DNA of 64,000 nt from Methylomonas koyamae (GTDB taxonomy: Bacteria > Pseudomonadota > Gammaproteobacteria > Methylococcales > Methylomonadaceae). The notes beneath the pieces are model-generated. The model was not told the DNA's origin, did no database searches, and saw only the letters and a program-made list of their open reading frames with translations. Positions within the stretch are counted from its first letter, which is position 1. Every line of letters starts with the position of its first letter. Made by a program: the position numbers and the translations under genes. Positions 19,796 through 28,970 of the stretch are shown here, piece after piece. The stretch lies in contig NZ_LUUK01000182.1 in NCBI RefSeq assembly GCF_001644025.1, forward strand, positions 1 through 64,000, in the 5' to 3' direction.

Positions 19796-20305
19796 ATGTG
19801 GTTAACCAGACTGTTGTTCAACTTGCCCTTACTCCTGGTTCTCGGATGTGCCGAAACCCCGGAGCAACCGGCGCCCTTACCGCCGACTCAGGTCGATCTG
19901 AAGATCGAAAGCGCGCCGATGATCAACCCCGATACCGACGGCAAGGCCGCCCCGGTTTTGCTGCGGGTTTACGAGCTGCGTGAACAAAGCTCGTTCAATG
20001 GCGCGGACTTTTTTGCACTGTTCGATAAAGATCAAGCCACGCTGGCCGCCGATTTGGTCCGTAAGCAGGAATTGCTGATCAAACCCGGCGAGAACAAAGC
20101 GATACATATCGAACCCGCCGGCGACACTCGCTCACTAGGGTTTTTCGCGGCTTTTCGAAAGCTGGATAACGCTCAATGGCGCGCCGTCGCGCCGGTGGTC
20201 GCGCATCAAAACAACATGGTGACTTTGAAAATCAAGGGGAATACACTGGCTGCCGATGCATCCGCCGAGCCGCCGCCCGCGCTAGCGGTCAAGCCGGCGG
20301 AATAG
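19796..20305 (+). CDS. tssJ: Type VI secretion outer-membrane lipoprotein TssJ
   Basis: A 169-residue lipoprotein that anchors the TssLM membrane complex of the T6SS in the outer membrane. The lipobox L-V-L-G-C places the acylated cysteine at residue 18. Family segments are VDLKIESAPMINPDTDGKAA, PVLLRVYELREQSSF, GADFFALFDKDQATLAADL, PGENKAIHIEPAGDTRSLGF and AAFRKLDNAQWRAV. The tail is Ala/Pro-rich. The ATG at 19796 starts a clean signal peptide. It stands alone, more than 23 kb from the main T6SS genes and without tssK, tssL or tssM beside it. Confidence 0.9.
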   Translation: MWLTRLLFNLPLLLVLGCAETPEQPAPLPPTQVDLKIESAPMINPDTDGKAAPVLLRVYELREQSSFNGADFFALFDKDQATLAADLVRKQELLIKPGENKAIHIEPAGDTRSLGFFAAFRKLDNAQWRAVAPVVAHQNNMVTLKIKGNTLAADASAEPPPALAVKPAE

Positions 20306-20385
20306 TTTGCGCCGGAGTCCCCCTTGAATTTAACGCCCTGTTTCGCGAGCAGGCCGGCCCAACCCGAACTGGGCCTGCCTGGCAT

Positions 20386-21861
20386 TCAGGCGGAACCCTT
20401 GCCGCGGTTTTCCATCCGCCGCAGAAACTCCGCCATGATGGCGCGGTAAAGTTCGTCGCCCAGATACTGGTCCTCGACGCCGCTGTCGATGCTGGGATTG
20501 TCGTTGACCTCGATGACATAGCCCTTGCCGGCCACTTCCTTGACATCCACGCCGTACAATCCGTTGCCTATCGGCTGGGTGGCTTTCAGCGCGGCCTCCA
20601 GCACCGCTCTCGGTACTTCGAAGGTCGGTAACGTCGCGAAACTGCCGCTATCGGTGCGGTTAGCGCCGTGCCGGTAAATCTGCCAATGATTTTTCACCAT
20701 GAAATAACGGCAAGCGTACAAAGCCTTGTGGTTGAACACGCCGATACGCCAGTCGAAATCGGTATACAAAAACTCCTGGGCCAACAGCAACGCCGATTGC
20801 TGAAAGAGTTCCGCGACTTTTTGATCCAATTCCGCCCGATTATTCACCTTGACGATACCCCGCGAGAACGAACCGTCCGGAATCTTGATCACCACCGGGA
20901 AACCGGCGGCGGCTTCCAATTGGTCCAGATGTGCCGCATTGCCCTTGTGCAAAATCCACGTTCGCGGCGACGGCACGCGGTGGGTACGGAATAAATCGGC
21001 CAAATACACCTTGTTGGCGCAACGCAAAATCGAATTAGGATCGTCGATCACCACCAAACCTTCGGCCTCGGCTTTTTTCGCGAAGCGGTAAGTATGATGG
21101 TCTATCGCGGTGGTTTCACGGATGAACAGGCCGTCGAACTCTGGGATACGGCCGTAATGGTTCTGGGTAATCAACTCCACGTCGATGCCCATCCGCCGGC
21201 CCACGTGAATGAATTTCTTTAGCGCGCCGCGATTGCTGGGCGGCAAGGTTTCGGCAGGGTTGATCAGCACCGCCAAATCGAATCGCGCTGACTTGCGAGC
21301 CCGACTCTTACGCCAGACCTTCTTGCTGAATTTGTCCAGCGCGTCGGCGAACAAGGTTTGCATGTCGTCGTTCAACTGGCGCGGCGATACCGCGGTCAAA
21401 TCGGTGATTTCCCATTGCTGTTGCGGGCGGAGCGTAATCTTGAGAATCGGGCAGGGAAAACGCTCGAACAACAAGCGCGCCAATTCCTGAAACGCCGGAT
21501 CGGGTGTGGTGCCGAAATAGCTGTACAGCGCGAACTCGCCATCCTTGTTCTGCTTCTTGAATGCTCGCAGCAAAGGCTCGGTAAAATCTTCCAGTTGCAG
21601 ACGGTACAAGGCATTCTTGCCCAAATCGTTGATGACTTTTACCGACGGAATCACATGGTGATTGCGCGCTTCCGCGAGCAGCGAACAGTAGTACCCGTCC
21701 GATAGATAGGCATAGTCGCCGCACAAATTGATGATCCGCATCCGCCGATCCGGATCGGCATACGCGGTTGCCAGATAGGTTTCGAAAGTGATGACATGTT
21801 CGCTGGGATAATAAGGTCCCCAGTCGGAAAGGTCGTCGACTACCAGTAGCGTACTTGCCAT
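20386..21861 (-). CDS. RimK-like ATP-grasp ligase with N-terminal extension
   Basis: About 491 residues. The N-terminal part (M-A-S-T-L-L-V-V-D-D-L-S-D-W-G-P-Y-Y, to about residue 200) matches the extension found in long RimK-like proteins. The C-terminal half is an ATP-grasp domain, including AAAGFPVVIKIPDGSFSRGI, LLAQEFLYTDFDWRIGVF and VKEVAGKGYVIEVNDNPSID with the metal-binding E/N residues. Members ligate amino acids, often glutamate, to a protein or small-molecule carboxylate; the substrate is unknown. The ATG at 21861 fits the family start; the frame is open to 22062, overlapping the divergent gene. An AAGG site lies 11 nt upstream. Confidence 0.85.
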   Translation of the reverse strand: MASTLLVVDDLSDWGPYYPSEHVITFETYLATAYADPDRRMRIINLCGDYAYLSDGYYCSLLAEARNHHVIPSVKVINDLGKNALYRLQLEDFTEPLLRAFKKQNKDGEFALYSYFGTTPDPAFQELARLLFERFPCPILKITLRPQQQWEITDLTAVSPRQLNDDMQTLFADALDKFSKKVWRKSRARKSARFDLAVLINPAETLPPSNRGALKKFIHVGRRMGIDVELITQNHYGRIPEFDGLFIRETTAIDHHTYRFAKKAEAEGLVVIDDPNSILRCANKVYLADLFRTHRVPSPRTWILHKGNAAHLDQLEAAAGFPVVIKIPDGSFSRGIVKVNNRAELDQKVAELFQQSALLLAQEFLYTDFDWRIGVFNHKALYACRYFMVKNHWQIYRHGANRTDSGSFATLPTFEVPRAVLEAALKATQPIGNGLYGVDVKEVAGKGYVIEVNDNPSIDSGVEDQYLGDELYRAIMAEFLRRMENRGKGSA

Positions 21862-21997
21862 CGCGGAAATTGCCTTGCGGAGAGTGGAAACAAGCTGGGC
21901 ATTCTGAAACCGACCGCGGATTTTCACAAGCACCAATCCATGCCGCATAATGACGCCGTTATCGGCGCTTGAGCGGGAATTGATTCGGGAGGCAAGA

Positions 21998-24900
21998 ATG
22001 TGGCGATTGATGTGCGTGGTGTTATGTTTCGGACTCTGGTTCTGGCGTACGGCCGGCGCCATCCCGCCCGATGCGCTGCCAGCCCCATTGGTACCCTGGG
22101 CCGAGTGGGTGCTGCACGACCAGCCCGAACACGGCTGTCCGTTCGCCCACGACGACTTTCAATCCAAGCAGTGCCTATGGCCGGGACCGTTGCAATTGCA
22201 ACTGGAAAGCGACGGCGGCCGGTTCGCCGGCGACTGGACCCTGTATCGCCGCGACTGGCTGGAACTGCCCGGCGACGAACGCCATTGGCCGCAAGCGGTA
22301 AGCGCCGACCGGCAAGCCTTGCCGGTATTGATTCGCAACGGCAAGCCGGCGGTCTATCTGCCGGCCGGACGCTATCGGATCGCCGGCGAGTTTCGCTGGC
22401 AACAGCTACCCGAACAGTTAGCGCTACCGGAGATTGTGGGTCCGCTGCAACTCAGCGTGGCCGGACTAACCATTCCTTATCCGACCATCGAGCAAGGCGC
22501 GGTTTGGCCGCGCGCCGATGCCGGCGGCACCGGTCAGGATCGCTTGGACATGCAAGTATTCCGCCAAATCATCGACGATATCCCCTTGCAAGTACTCACT
22601 CGCCTCGATCTGGAAGTGTCCGGCGCCGCCCGGGAAATCGCGCTGCCGCTGGCCTTGCTGCCCGGCCTAATTCCCGTCGAGCTGACCAGCCCGTTGCCGG
22701 CCCGGCTGGACGGCGACGGCCGGCTTTGGCTACAACTGCGCCCTGGACGCTGGCGCGTCGAATTGCTCGCCCGCCATCCCGGCCCCGTCGAAGAGATGGC
22801 CTTGCCGACCGGCGAAGCCTCATGGCCGAGCGCCGAACTGTGGACCTTTCAAGCCATGCCTGCTCTGCGCCTGGTGGAAATCGACAATCTGCCGGCGATC
22901 GACGGCAGCCAGACCAATTTACCCGAAGACTGGCGGCACTTGCCGACCTATCAAGTAACACCGGGGCAAAGTCTGCATTTCAAACTGCTGCGTCGAGGCG
23001 ATCCGGAGCCGGAACCCAATCAACTGTCCCTGGTCCGGACCTTGTGGCTGGATTTCGACGGCGGCGGCTACACCGTTAACGACAAGATCAGCGGCACGAT
23101 GAGCCGAGATTGGCGGCTGAACGCGCTGCCGGAAACCCGGCTCGGGCAGGTGCAATTGAACGGCCAAAACCAACTGCTGACCCGGCTCGATCAATCCGAC
23201 GGCGTCGAAGTCCGGCGCGGCGCGATCGAGCTCAGCGCGGATAGCCGCATCGAAAACGGCATCTCTGAAATAGCCGCCGACGGCTGGCAGCAACGGTTTC
23301 AATCGCTGCGCGCCGAACTCAACCTGCCGCCGGGTTGGCGACTATTGGCCGTGACCGGCGTCGACAACAGCTCGGACACCTGGCTGGCGCGCTGGACTTT
23401 GCTGGACTTGTTTCTGGTCGCGCTGGCCGCGATCGCGGCCGGCAGGCTCTGGTCGCCGGCTTGGGGCGGCTTGGCCTTGCTCGGCTTGATCTTGATCTGG
23501 CACGAAGCCGATGCACCCCGCTGGTTGTGGCTGAACGGTCTGGCCATCGCCGGACTCCTTCGCGTGGTACCGAGCGGACGCTTGGCCCGTTGGCTGACTT
23601 GGTATCGCGGCGCCAGCTTGGCGGCTCTGGTGATTGTCGCGGTGCCGTTCGCGATCGACCAATTGCGCGCGGCCGTCTATCCGCAGCTGGCCGAGCCGGC
23701 GGCCTTCAATGATTTCGGCTACTCCGAGGTGCCGGCCGGCGCCGACGCGATGACGGCCGAGGCGCCCGCCGAACTGGCCGAATCCGCCAGCGCCGAGGAG
23801 GCGCCGAGGCGCGCATATATGCGCAAGGCCTTGCCGATGTCGGCGCCAATCTCATCGGCCGCCAACCTGGACCGCATCGATCCGGACGCCAATCTACAAA
23901 CCGGCCCCGGTTTGCCGAATTGGCATTGGCAACGGGTCCGTTTAAACTGGAACGGTCCGGTCGATAGCACCGAACGCTTGCGGTTCTGGTATCTACCGCC
24001 GTGGGCCACCGCGCTGCTACGCGTGTTGCAAACGGCTATCGCGGCCTTATTGGTCCTGCGTCTGACCGGCTTCACACTGCCCGCCTTGCGCCTGGGCAAA
24101 GGCTCGGTCGCGTCATTGATCTTGATTCTGCTGATCGCCCCTCACCCACCGGTCCATGCCGCTGATTGGCCGGATCAGGCCTTGCTGGAACAACTGAAAA
24201 CTCGCCTGCTGGAGCCGCCAGCCTGCGTCCCGCAATGCGCGCAGATTGCCGAGATGCAGGTGTTTGCCCGCCAGGACACCTTGACCATCGAACTGAGAAT
24301 CGCCGCCGAGCGCGAAGTGGCCGTGCCGCTGCCCGCCAAGTTGGGCATCTGGTTTCCCGAACGCATTGATGTCGACGGCAGCCCCGCCCGGGCAGCAATT
24401 CGCCGCGAAGATGGTGGCTTGAGCGTGCTGGTGCCGGCCGGCGTGCATGTTTTCAAATTGCAAGGTCGCTACGCCGACCTGGACAAGTTCGCGCTACCAC
24501 TACCGTTGGCGCCGCGCCATGTCACGCTGGAAGCCCTAGGCTGGACGATCGGCGGCGTCTATGAAGACGGCTTGGCCGGACCGCAGCTGGAATTTAGCCG
24601 TGAGCCGCGCGAGTCCGGCGAACCAGGCCAAAAAGCGGCCAAACCGCTACCGGCTTTCGTCCGAGTCGAACGGACCTTGCATCTGGGCTTGGATTGGCGC
24701 GTCACCACCCGCATCGAGCCATTGGTTGCCAGTGGTCAGCCGGTTTTGCTGGAGTTGCCGCTATTGCCGGGCGAAGCGGTCACCAGCTCGGAGGTCCGCG
24801 TCAAGGACGGCAAGGTACTGATCAATATGGCCGCCGGCCAAGAGGGTTTGGTTTGGGAATCGCTGTTGGAAAAATCCGCGCATTTGACGCTGAAGGCGCC

Positions 24901-25981
24901 GGACACGACTCAATGGACCGAAGTCTGGCGAGCCGACGTCAGCCCGGTTTGGCATTTACGAATCGCCGGCATCGCGGTGGTTCATCACGGCGATGCCGGC
25001 GTCTGGCTGCCGGAGTGGCGGCCGTGGCCGGGCGAAACGGTCGAATTGAGCATAGATAGGCCGGCGGCCCTAGCGGGCGATACGCTGACCATCGATCATA
25101 GCGATCTGGAGGTTACGCTTGGCCAACGCGGCGTCGATAGCCGCTTAAGTCTGCACTTACGTAGCTCCAAGGGCGGCCAGCATAAGCTGACGCTGCCGGC
25201 CGGCGCTGAATTGCAAGGCGTAACGATAGACGGCGCCAGTCAACCGATACGCCAACAAGGCGCGACGCTGAGTCTGCCGATTCATCCGGGCGAACAACGG
25301 ATCGAAGTCCATTGGCAAGCCGCCGCCGAGCCCGGCTTTTGGTTGGAAACCCCGCCGATGGACTTGGGCACGCCTAGCGTCAACAGCGATATCCATATGA
25401 CTATACCTCGTGATCGCTGGCCGGTCTGGACGGTTGGACCGCGTTTCGGACCGGCCGCGCTGATTTGGGGCTTATTGGTCGTGCTGGCCGGCGCGGCCTG
25501 GGGCTTAGCGAAAATTGGCCGCGTGCCGCTCGGCGGCGGCGCCTGGTTTTTGTTGCTGGTGGGCTTAAGCCAGCTACATATCGCCGCCGCGCTGACCGTG
25601 GTCGCTTGCTTGTTTGCACTGGATTGGCGCGCCCGACGGCCAGCCCATTCCCGACTGGCCTTTAACGCCAGCCAGATCGGCTTGGCCTTGTTAGGCTTGC
25701 TGGCGCTGACCCTGCTAGGCCTAGCGGTGCGACAGGGATTGCTGGGCACCCCGGACATGCAAATTGCCGGAAATCACTCCGACGCCTATCGACTGAACTG
25801 GTATCAAGACCGCAATCCAGCGCGATTGCCGACGGCCGGCGTGGTCAGCCTGCCGATTTTCGCCTACCATCTGCTGATGCTGGCCTGGGCGCTGTGGCTG
25901 GCCAGAGCCTTGCTCAACTGGCTGCGTTGGGCTTGGTTGTGTTGGTCCGTTGGGGGGATTTGGCGCGGAGCAGGCGAATAG
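21998..25981 (+). CDS. Giant multi-domain membrane protein of unknown function
   Basis: About 1327 residues with a signal peptide (M-W-R-L-M-C-V-V-L-C...), a long beta-rich extracytoplasmic region (to about residue 470) and a cluster of transmembrane helices (about 480-570). A second large soluble region runs from about 690 to 1150 and a C-terminal cluster of helices from about 1160 to 1325. The ATG at 21998 has GGGAGG 5 nt upstream. There are Trp/Pro-rich repeats of the type L-P-x-G-x-W/Y-R but no recognised catalytic motif. It is divergent from the RimK-like ligase with about 136 nt between starts, a pairing that may be functional. No family name can be given. Confidence 0.75.
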   Translation: MWRLMCVVLCFGLWFWRTAGAIPPDALPAPLVPWAEWVLHDQPEHGCPFAHDDFQSKQCLWPGPLQLQLESDGGRFAGDWTLYRRDWLELPGDERHWPQAVSADRQALPVLIRNGKPAVYLPAGRYRIAGEFRWQQLPEQLALPEIVGPLQLSVAGLTIPYPTIEQGAVWPRADAGGTGQDRLDMQVFRQIIDDIPLQVLTRLDLEVSGAAREIALPLALLPGLIPVELTSPLPARLDGDGRLWLQLRPGRWRVELLARHPGPVEEMALPTGEASWPSAELWTFQAMPALRLVEIDNLPAIDGSQTNLPEDWRHLPTYQVTPGQSLHFKLLRRGDPEPEPNQLSLVRTLWLDFDGGGYTVNDKISGTMSRDWRLNALPETRLGQVQLNGQNQLLTRLDQSDGVEVRRGAIELSADSRIENGISEIAADGWQQRFQSLRAELNLPPGWRLLAVTGVDNSSDTWLARWTLLDLFLVALAAIAAGRLWSPAWGGLALLGLILIWHEADAPRWLWLNGLAIAGLLRVVPSGRLARWLTWYRGASLAALVIVAVPFAIDQLRAAVYPQLAEPAAFNDFGYSEVPAGADAMTAEAPAELAESASAEEAPRRAYMRKALPMSAPISSAANLDRIDPDANLQTGPGLPNWHWQRVRLNWNGPVDSTERLRFWYLPPWATALLRVLQTAIAALLVLRLTGFTLPALRLGKGSVASLILILLIAPHPPVHAADWPDQALLEQLKTRLLEPPACVPQCAQIAEMQVFARQDTLTIELRIAAEREVAVPLPAKLGIWFPERIDVDGSPARAAIRREDGGLSVLVPAGVHVFKLQGRYADLDKFALPLPLAPRHVTLEALGWTIGGVYEDGLAGPQLEFSREPRESGEPGQKAAKPLPAFVRVERTLHLGLDWRVTTRIEPLVASGQPVLLELPLLPGEAVTSSEVRVKDGKVLINMAAGQEGLVWESLLEKSAHLTLKAPDTTQWTEVWRADVSPVWHLRIAGIAVVHHGDAGVWLPEWRPWPGETVELSIDRPAALAGDTLTIDHSDLEVTLGQRGVDSRLSLHLRSSKGGQHKLTLPAGAELQGVTIDGASQPIRQQGATLSLPIHPGEQRIEVHWQAAAEPGFWLETPPMDLGTPSVNSDIHMTIPRDRWPVWTVGPRFGPAALIWGLLVVLAGAAWGLAKIGRVPLGGGAWFLLLVGLSQLHIAAALTVVACLFALDWRARRPAHSRLAFNASQIGLALLGLLALTLLGLAVRQGLLGTPDMQIAGNHSDAYRLNWYQDRNPARLPTAGVVSLPIFAYHLLMLAWALWLARALLNWLRWAWLCWSVGGIWRGAGE

Positions 25982-26046
25982 GCGTATCCATCCGCGCGAC
26001 CGAATGTATTTGCCCGCCGAGTTTTCTCGCAAGCCTCAACGGTTTT

Positions 26047-27534
26047 TTAATATTTATCGTCAACGTGTTTTTCGCGAACCATTTCATCTATGCATTGCAT
26101 CACGATGGCGCTGGCGTCCTCGGCTCGGCGCATTTGATTGATAATTTCGTCGAGTAGCCTGGGATCTTCCATCCAGCGATCCCTGGAAATTTTGAAAGCG
26201 GCTTGCGTTGCGTCATGGACATCGCCGTGCGGCAACGACAGTTTCGCGTAGGCCTGGGTGGTCCGGAAGCTTTGATGGCCCATGCCCTCGTAATACCACT
26301 TGCCCAAACGGCAATTGTGATGGTCGACCAGTATGGCTTGCTGCTGCGGACACTCCCCAGCGGCTTCGATCGAAATGTAGCCGTTTTGCTTGTAAACGAT
26401 ATGATCGAGCTTGGTCAGTAGCCCGAAAGATTTATCCTTGGCATAAGCTATGTAGCCGACGGAAGCCTTGGCGGATTCGGACAGATTCGAGAATTGGTGA
26501 CGAAACGCGCTGACCTGCTCGAGAATTTGCTGGGACAGGCCTGCCGAATTTTCGGCTTCAGCGTGCATCTGTTGCACCCGCTTGTTGAAGGCGTTCAAAG
26601 TTTTCGACACCTCCAGCGCGGCATTCTTGGTATGCTCGGACAAATTCTTCACTTCGTCGGCCACCACCGCGAAGCCTCGACCGTGCTCGCCGGCACGCGC
26701 GGCTTCGATAGAGGCGTTCAGCGCCAACAAGTTGGTTTGATCCGCAATGCCGGTAATCATTGACAGCGATTCGGTGATTTTCTTGCTATCGGCGATCAAG
26801 GCGCCGATCACTTCCGACACCGAGTGGACGTTGGCGTTGATGTCGGTCAGCGACCCGCTGATGGTTTCGACGGTCGACAAGCTGGCATCGGCATTGCGGC
26901 CGGTGTCGGCGGCAATGATCTCGACCTTTTCCAGCTGTTCGGTGATATTGAGCAAATCGCTTTGATTGCCCTTCAGATTGCCCAGCAAGTTAGTGGTATT
27001 CAAGGCATGCAGTCCAGCGGACAAGCGCCGCCGAATCATCAAGCGCTCGTTTTCCCGCATGTGTTTGATAGCGTCGTTAACGCTAACCGCCGACTGCTTC
27101 AACAGGCCCGGAAAGCCATCCACCAACGCGTAACGGCCGTGATTGCCTTCCGCCGAATGTTTGAAGCAGGAGTTGACTTCCTTGAAATAGGCTTCCATCA
27201 AATCCAGCGCTTCATTCAACTCCCAGGCCACCTTACCGATTTCACCCATGCCGTGGACTTGAGTGACGCGATGATAAAGTTCGCCGTTATTGGTCAGTCG
27301 CAACACGTCTTCTATCCTTTCCAGCACCGTCAAACTTTGCTTGCCGGTTTTCCAAAGATAGTAAGCCACCGCCGGTAAAGGCAGCGTCAAACCGAGCGTG
27401 ACTATCGAGAATCCGTCGCTAAGCAGGTGGTAGAGAAAAAGTCCGATCGACGAAACCAGGATAATCGCTACCGCAAAATTGAGGCGAGTACGCAGAAACG
27501 GAATATTCGCGTTGGAATTGGCCCTTTTCTTCAT
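26047..27534 (-). CDS. Methyl-accepting chemotaxis protein with C-terminal CZB domain
   Basis: 495 residues. Two transmembrane helices lie near the N-terminus (about 17-36 and 44-62) with almost no periplasmic sensor. Then come a HAMP-like region and the signalling hairpin, with tip sequence [20 protein letters not shown] followed by [20 protein letters not shown]. The C-terminal chemoreceptor zinc-binding (CZB) domain has its H-x3-C-x-L-G-x-W motif in [14 protein letters not shown]; further His are in MGHQSF and LPHGDVH. CZB domains sense zinc or hypochlorous acid in known cases. It ends a five-gene minus-strand run starting at valS; no CheA or CheW is nearby. Confidence 0.92.
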   Translation of the reverse strand: MKKRANSNANIPFLRTRLNFAVAIILVSSIGLFLYHLLSDGFSIVTLGLTLPLPAVAYYLWKTGKQSLTVLERIEDVLRLTNNGELYHRVTQVHGMGEIGKVAWELNEALDLMEAYFKEVNSCFKHSAEGNHGRYALVDGFPGLLKQSAVSVNDAIKHMRENERLMIRRRLSAGLHALNTTNLLGNLKGNQSDLLNITEQLEKVEIIAADTGRNADASLSTVETISGSLTDINANVHSVSEVIGALIADSKKITESLSMITGIADQTNLLALNASIEAARAGEHGRGFAVVADEVKNLSEHTKNAALEVSKTLNAFNKRVQQMHAEAENSAGLSQQILEQVSAFRHQFSNLSESAKASVGYIAYAKDKSFGLLTKLDHIVYKQNGYISIEAAGECPQQQAILVDHHNCRLGKWYYEGMGHQSFRTTQAYAKLSLPHGDVHDATQAAFKISRDRWMEDPRLLDEIINQMRRAEDASAIVMQCIDEMVREKHVDDKY

Positions 27535-27537
27535 GAC

Positions 27538-28077
27538 TTAAACTCCGTGCGGTTTGTAGAGGCTCAGAACCAGGCTGTCATAATTCTTCGCACCGGTTTG
27601 TTGAACGAAATCCAGTAGATATTCCAACGATTTGTCCGGAGCGTCCTTTACGGAACTGGCTTTCTCGATCGCCAACATCGCTTGGTATACTGGGATCAAC
27701 GCCTCGAGCGCCGAACGCGGCGGATTACGGCGCACGGAATAGTAGCCCTGCAATTTGCCATTCTTGTCGTAATCCGGCGTGATATTGGCAAAAACCCAAT
27801 AAAAGCTACCATCGGAGCACAGGTTTTTGGCGAACCCAAAGAATTCGTTGCCGGCTTTTAAGGTATTCCACATAAACCGGAATACGCCGCGCGGCATCTC
27901 GGGATGACGGATGATGTTGTGCTGCACCCCGAGTAATTCTTGCTCGGGGTAGCCGGCGATTTCCATGAAGATCCGGTTGGCATAGGTGATGCGTCCCGCC
28001 GTATCGGTCTTGGAAACGATAAAGTCGTCTTCGGCAAGTTTGCGTTCTTGATTGATCGGGGTGATCGCTGGTTTCAT
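27538..28077 (-). CDS. Aer-like PAS sensor protein, soluble
   Basis: 179 residues made of one PAS domain of the aerotaxis (FAD-binding) type: DFIVSKTDTAGRITYANRIF, HNIIRHPEMPRGVFRFMWNT and GSFYWVFANITPDYDKNGKL. The C-terminal 60 residues are helical. Unlike Aer there is no membrane anchor, HAMP or signalling domain; the CZB chemoreceptor starts 3 nt after its stop and could be its output partner. The ATG at 28077 (M-K-P-A-I-T-P) matches Aer family starts and has AGG upstream; a GTG at 28137 would add 20 residues. Confidence 0.85.
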   Translation of the reverse strand: MKPAITPINQERKLAEDDFIVSKTDTAGRITYANRIFMEIAGYPEQELLGVQHNIIRHPEMPRGVFRFMWNTLKAGNEFFGFAKNLCSDGSFYWVFANITPDYDKNGKLQGYYSVRRNPPRSALEALIPVYQAMLAIEKASSVKDAPDKSLEYLLDFVQQTGAKNYDSLVLSLYKPHGV

Positions 28078-28172
28078 TTGACCGTGCCTGAAGGCTGAAA
28101 ATGCCTCGAAATTTGTAATGTTATTATTTGATGCCACGCCGTCCGCAAAGGCGCGGCCGCCAAATGCGCGAT

Positions 28173-28967
28173 CTAATTCAGCAAATTGATCAGTAGGCGT
28201 TTTATCGACATTGGCTCGAACGGCTTGTCCAGTATTGCCGAAACCTCCGATTTTTCAATGGCGGCGAGCCGATTCTGGTTTTGCTCGCTGGTGACCATCA
28301 GAATCGGCACGCTACCGCGCTCCGGATGCTTGCGGACATGATCGACGAGCTGCAAGCCATCCATGTCCGGCATGTTCAGATCGGTAACGATCAAATCGAA
28401 ATATTGCTGGTTGAACAAGTCCAGCGCTTCACGACCGTCGGTCGCGGTGCTGATTTGATCGATGCCGATGTTGTTGAAAACCTTGGTCAGATATTTCAAC
28501 GAGAACTCGCTGTCGTCCACCAGCAATACTCGCAAGTCCTCGATATCGAGATGTTCCAACGCCGCTTTTTCCGGATGGACATAATCCAGCGTCGAATGCA
28601 AAGCCGTTGACAAGGCTTGCAGCGTGAACGGTTTGGGCAATATGGCAATCGCGCCGGCCTGCCGGATCGGTTCCAAGTACTTGATGTTGGTTTCGCTGGA
28701 AATCAGCAAGAAAGCCATTTCGTAGGACGCCGAGTCCTGCCGCAGTTCGTGAACCAGTTCGACCCCGGTCATATCCGGTAAATACATCGCGCTGATGATT
28801 AAATCCGGCCGTTCCTGACGCAGGCGTTCGAACAGCTCGGCACCGCTGCCTATCATGTCGATATCGTGAATATCGCAACGGTTGAGATACTGAACAATAA
28901 TGTGCTGCTGAGTGTGGGAAGGCTCGACCAGAAAGACGCGCAAGTTGCTGAGTATTGGACTGTTCAT
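28173..28967 (-). CDS. Double-receiver response regulator, first receiver degenerate
   Basis: 264 residues, two CheY-like receiver domains and no output domain. The second (about 145-264) is canonical: acidic pair V-D-D, phospho-acceptor D196 in LIVTDLNMPDMDG, the T-S pair and lysine in DKPF. The first (about 9-130) has Ala60 in place of the phospho-acceptor (LIISAMYLPDMTG) and a reduced acidic pocket (L-V-E-P-S), but keeps K112 in LPKPF, so it probably cannot be phosphorylated. It lies 3 nt from the HDOD-GAF gene stop. No histidine kinase is in the window. Confidence 0.9.
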   Translation of the reverse strand: MNSPILSNLRVFLVEPSHTQQHIIVQYLNRCDIHDIDMIGSGAELFERLRQERPDLIISAMYLPDMTGVELVHELRQDSASYEMAFLLISSETNIKYLEPIRQAGAIAILPKPFTLQALSTALHSTLDYVHPEKAALEHLDIEDLRVLLVDDSEFSLKYLTKVFNNIGIDQISTATDGREALDLFNQQYFDLIVTDLNMPDMDGLQLVDHVRKHPERGSVPILMVTSEQNQNRLAAIEKSEVSAILDKPFEPMSIKRLLINLLN

Positions 28968-28970
28968 TCG

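Noticed and set aside
22000-23079. Open frame of 359 codons in a different frame over the giant membrane protein
   Set aside because: Arg-rich shadow of a GC-rich gene; the main frame is 1327 codons long with a signal peptide and strong ribosome site.
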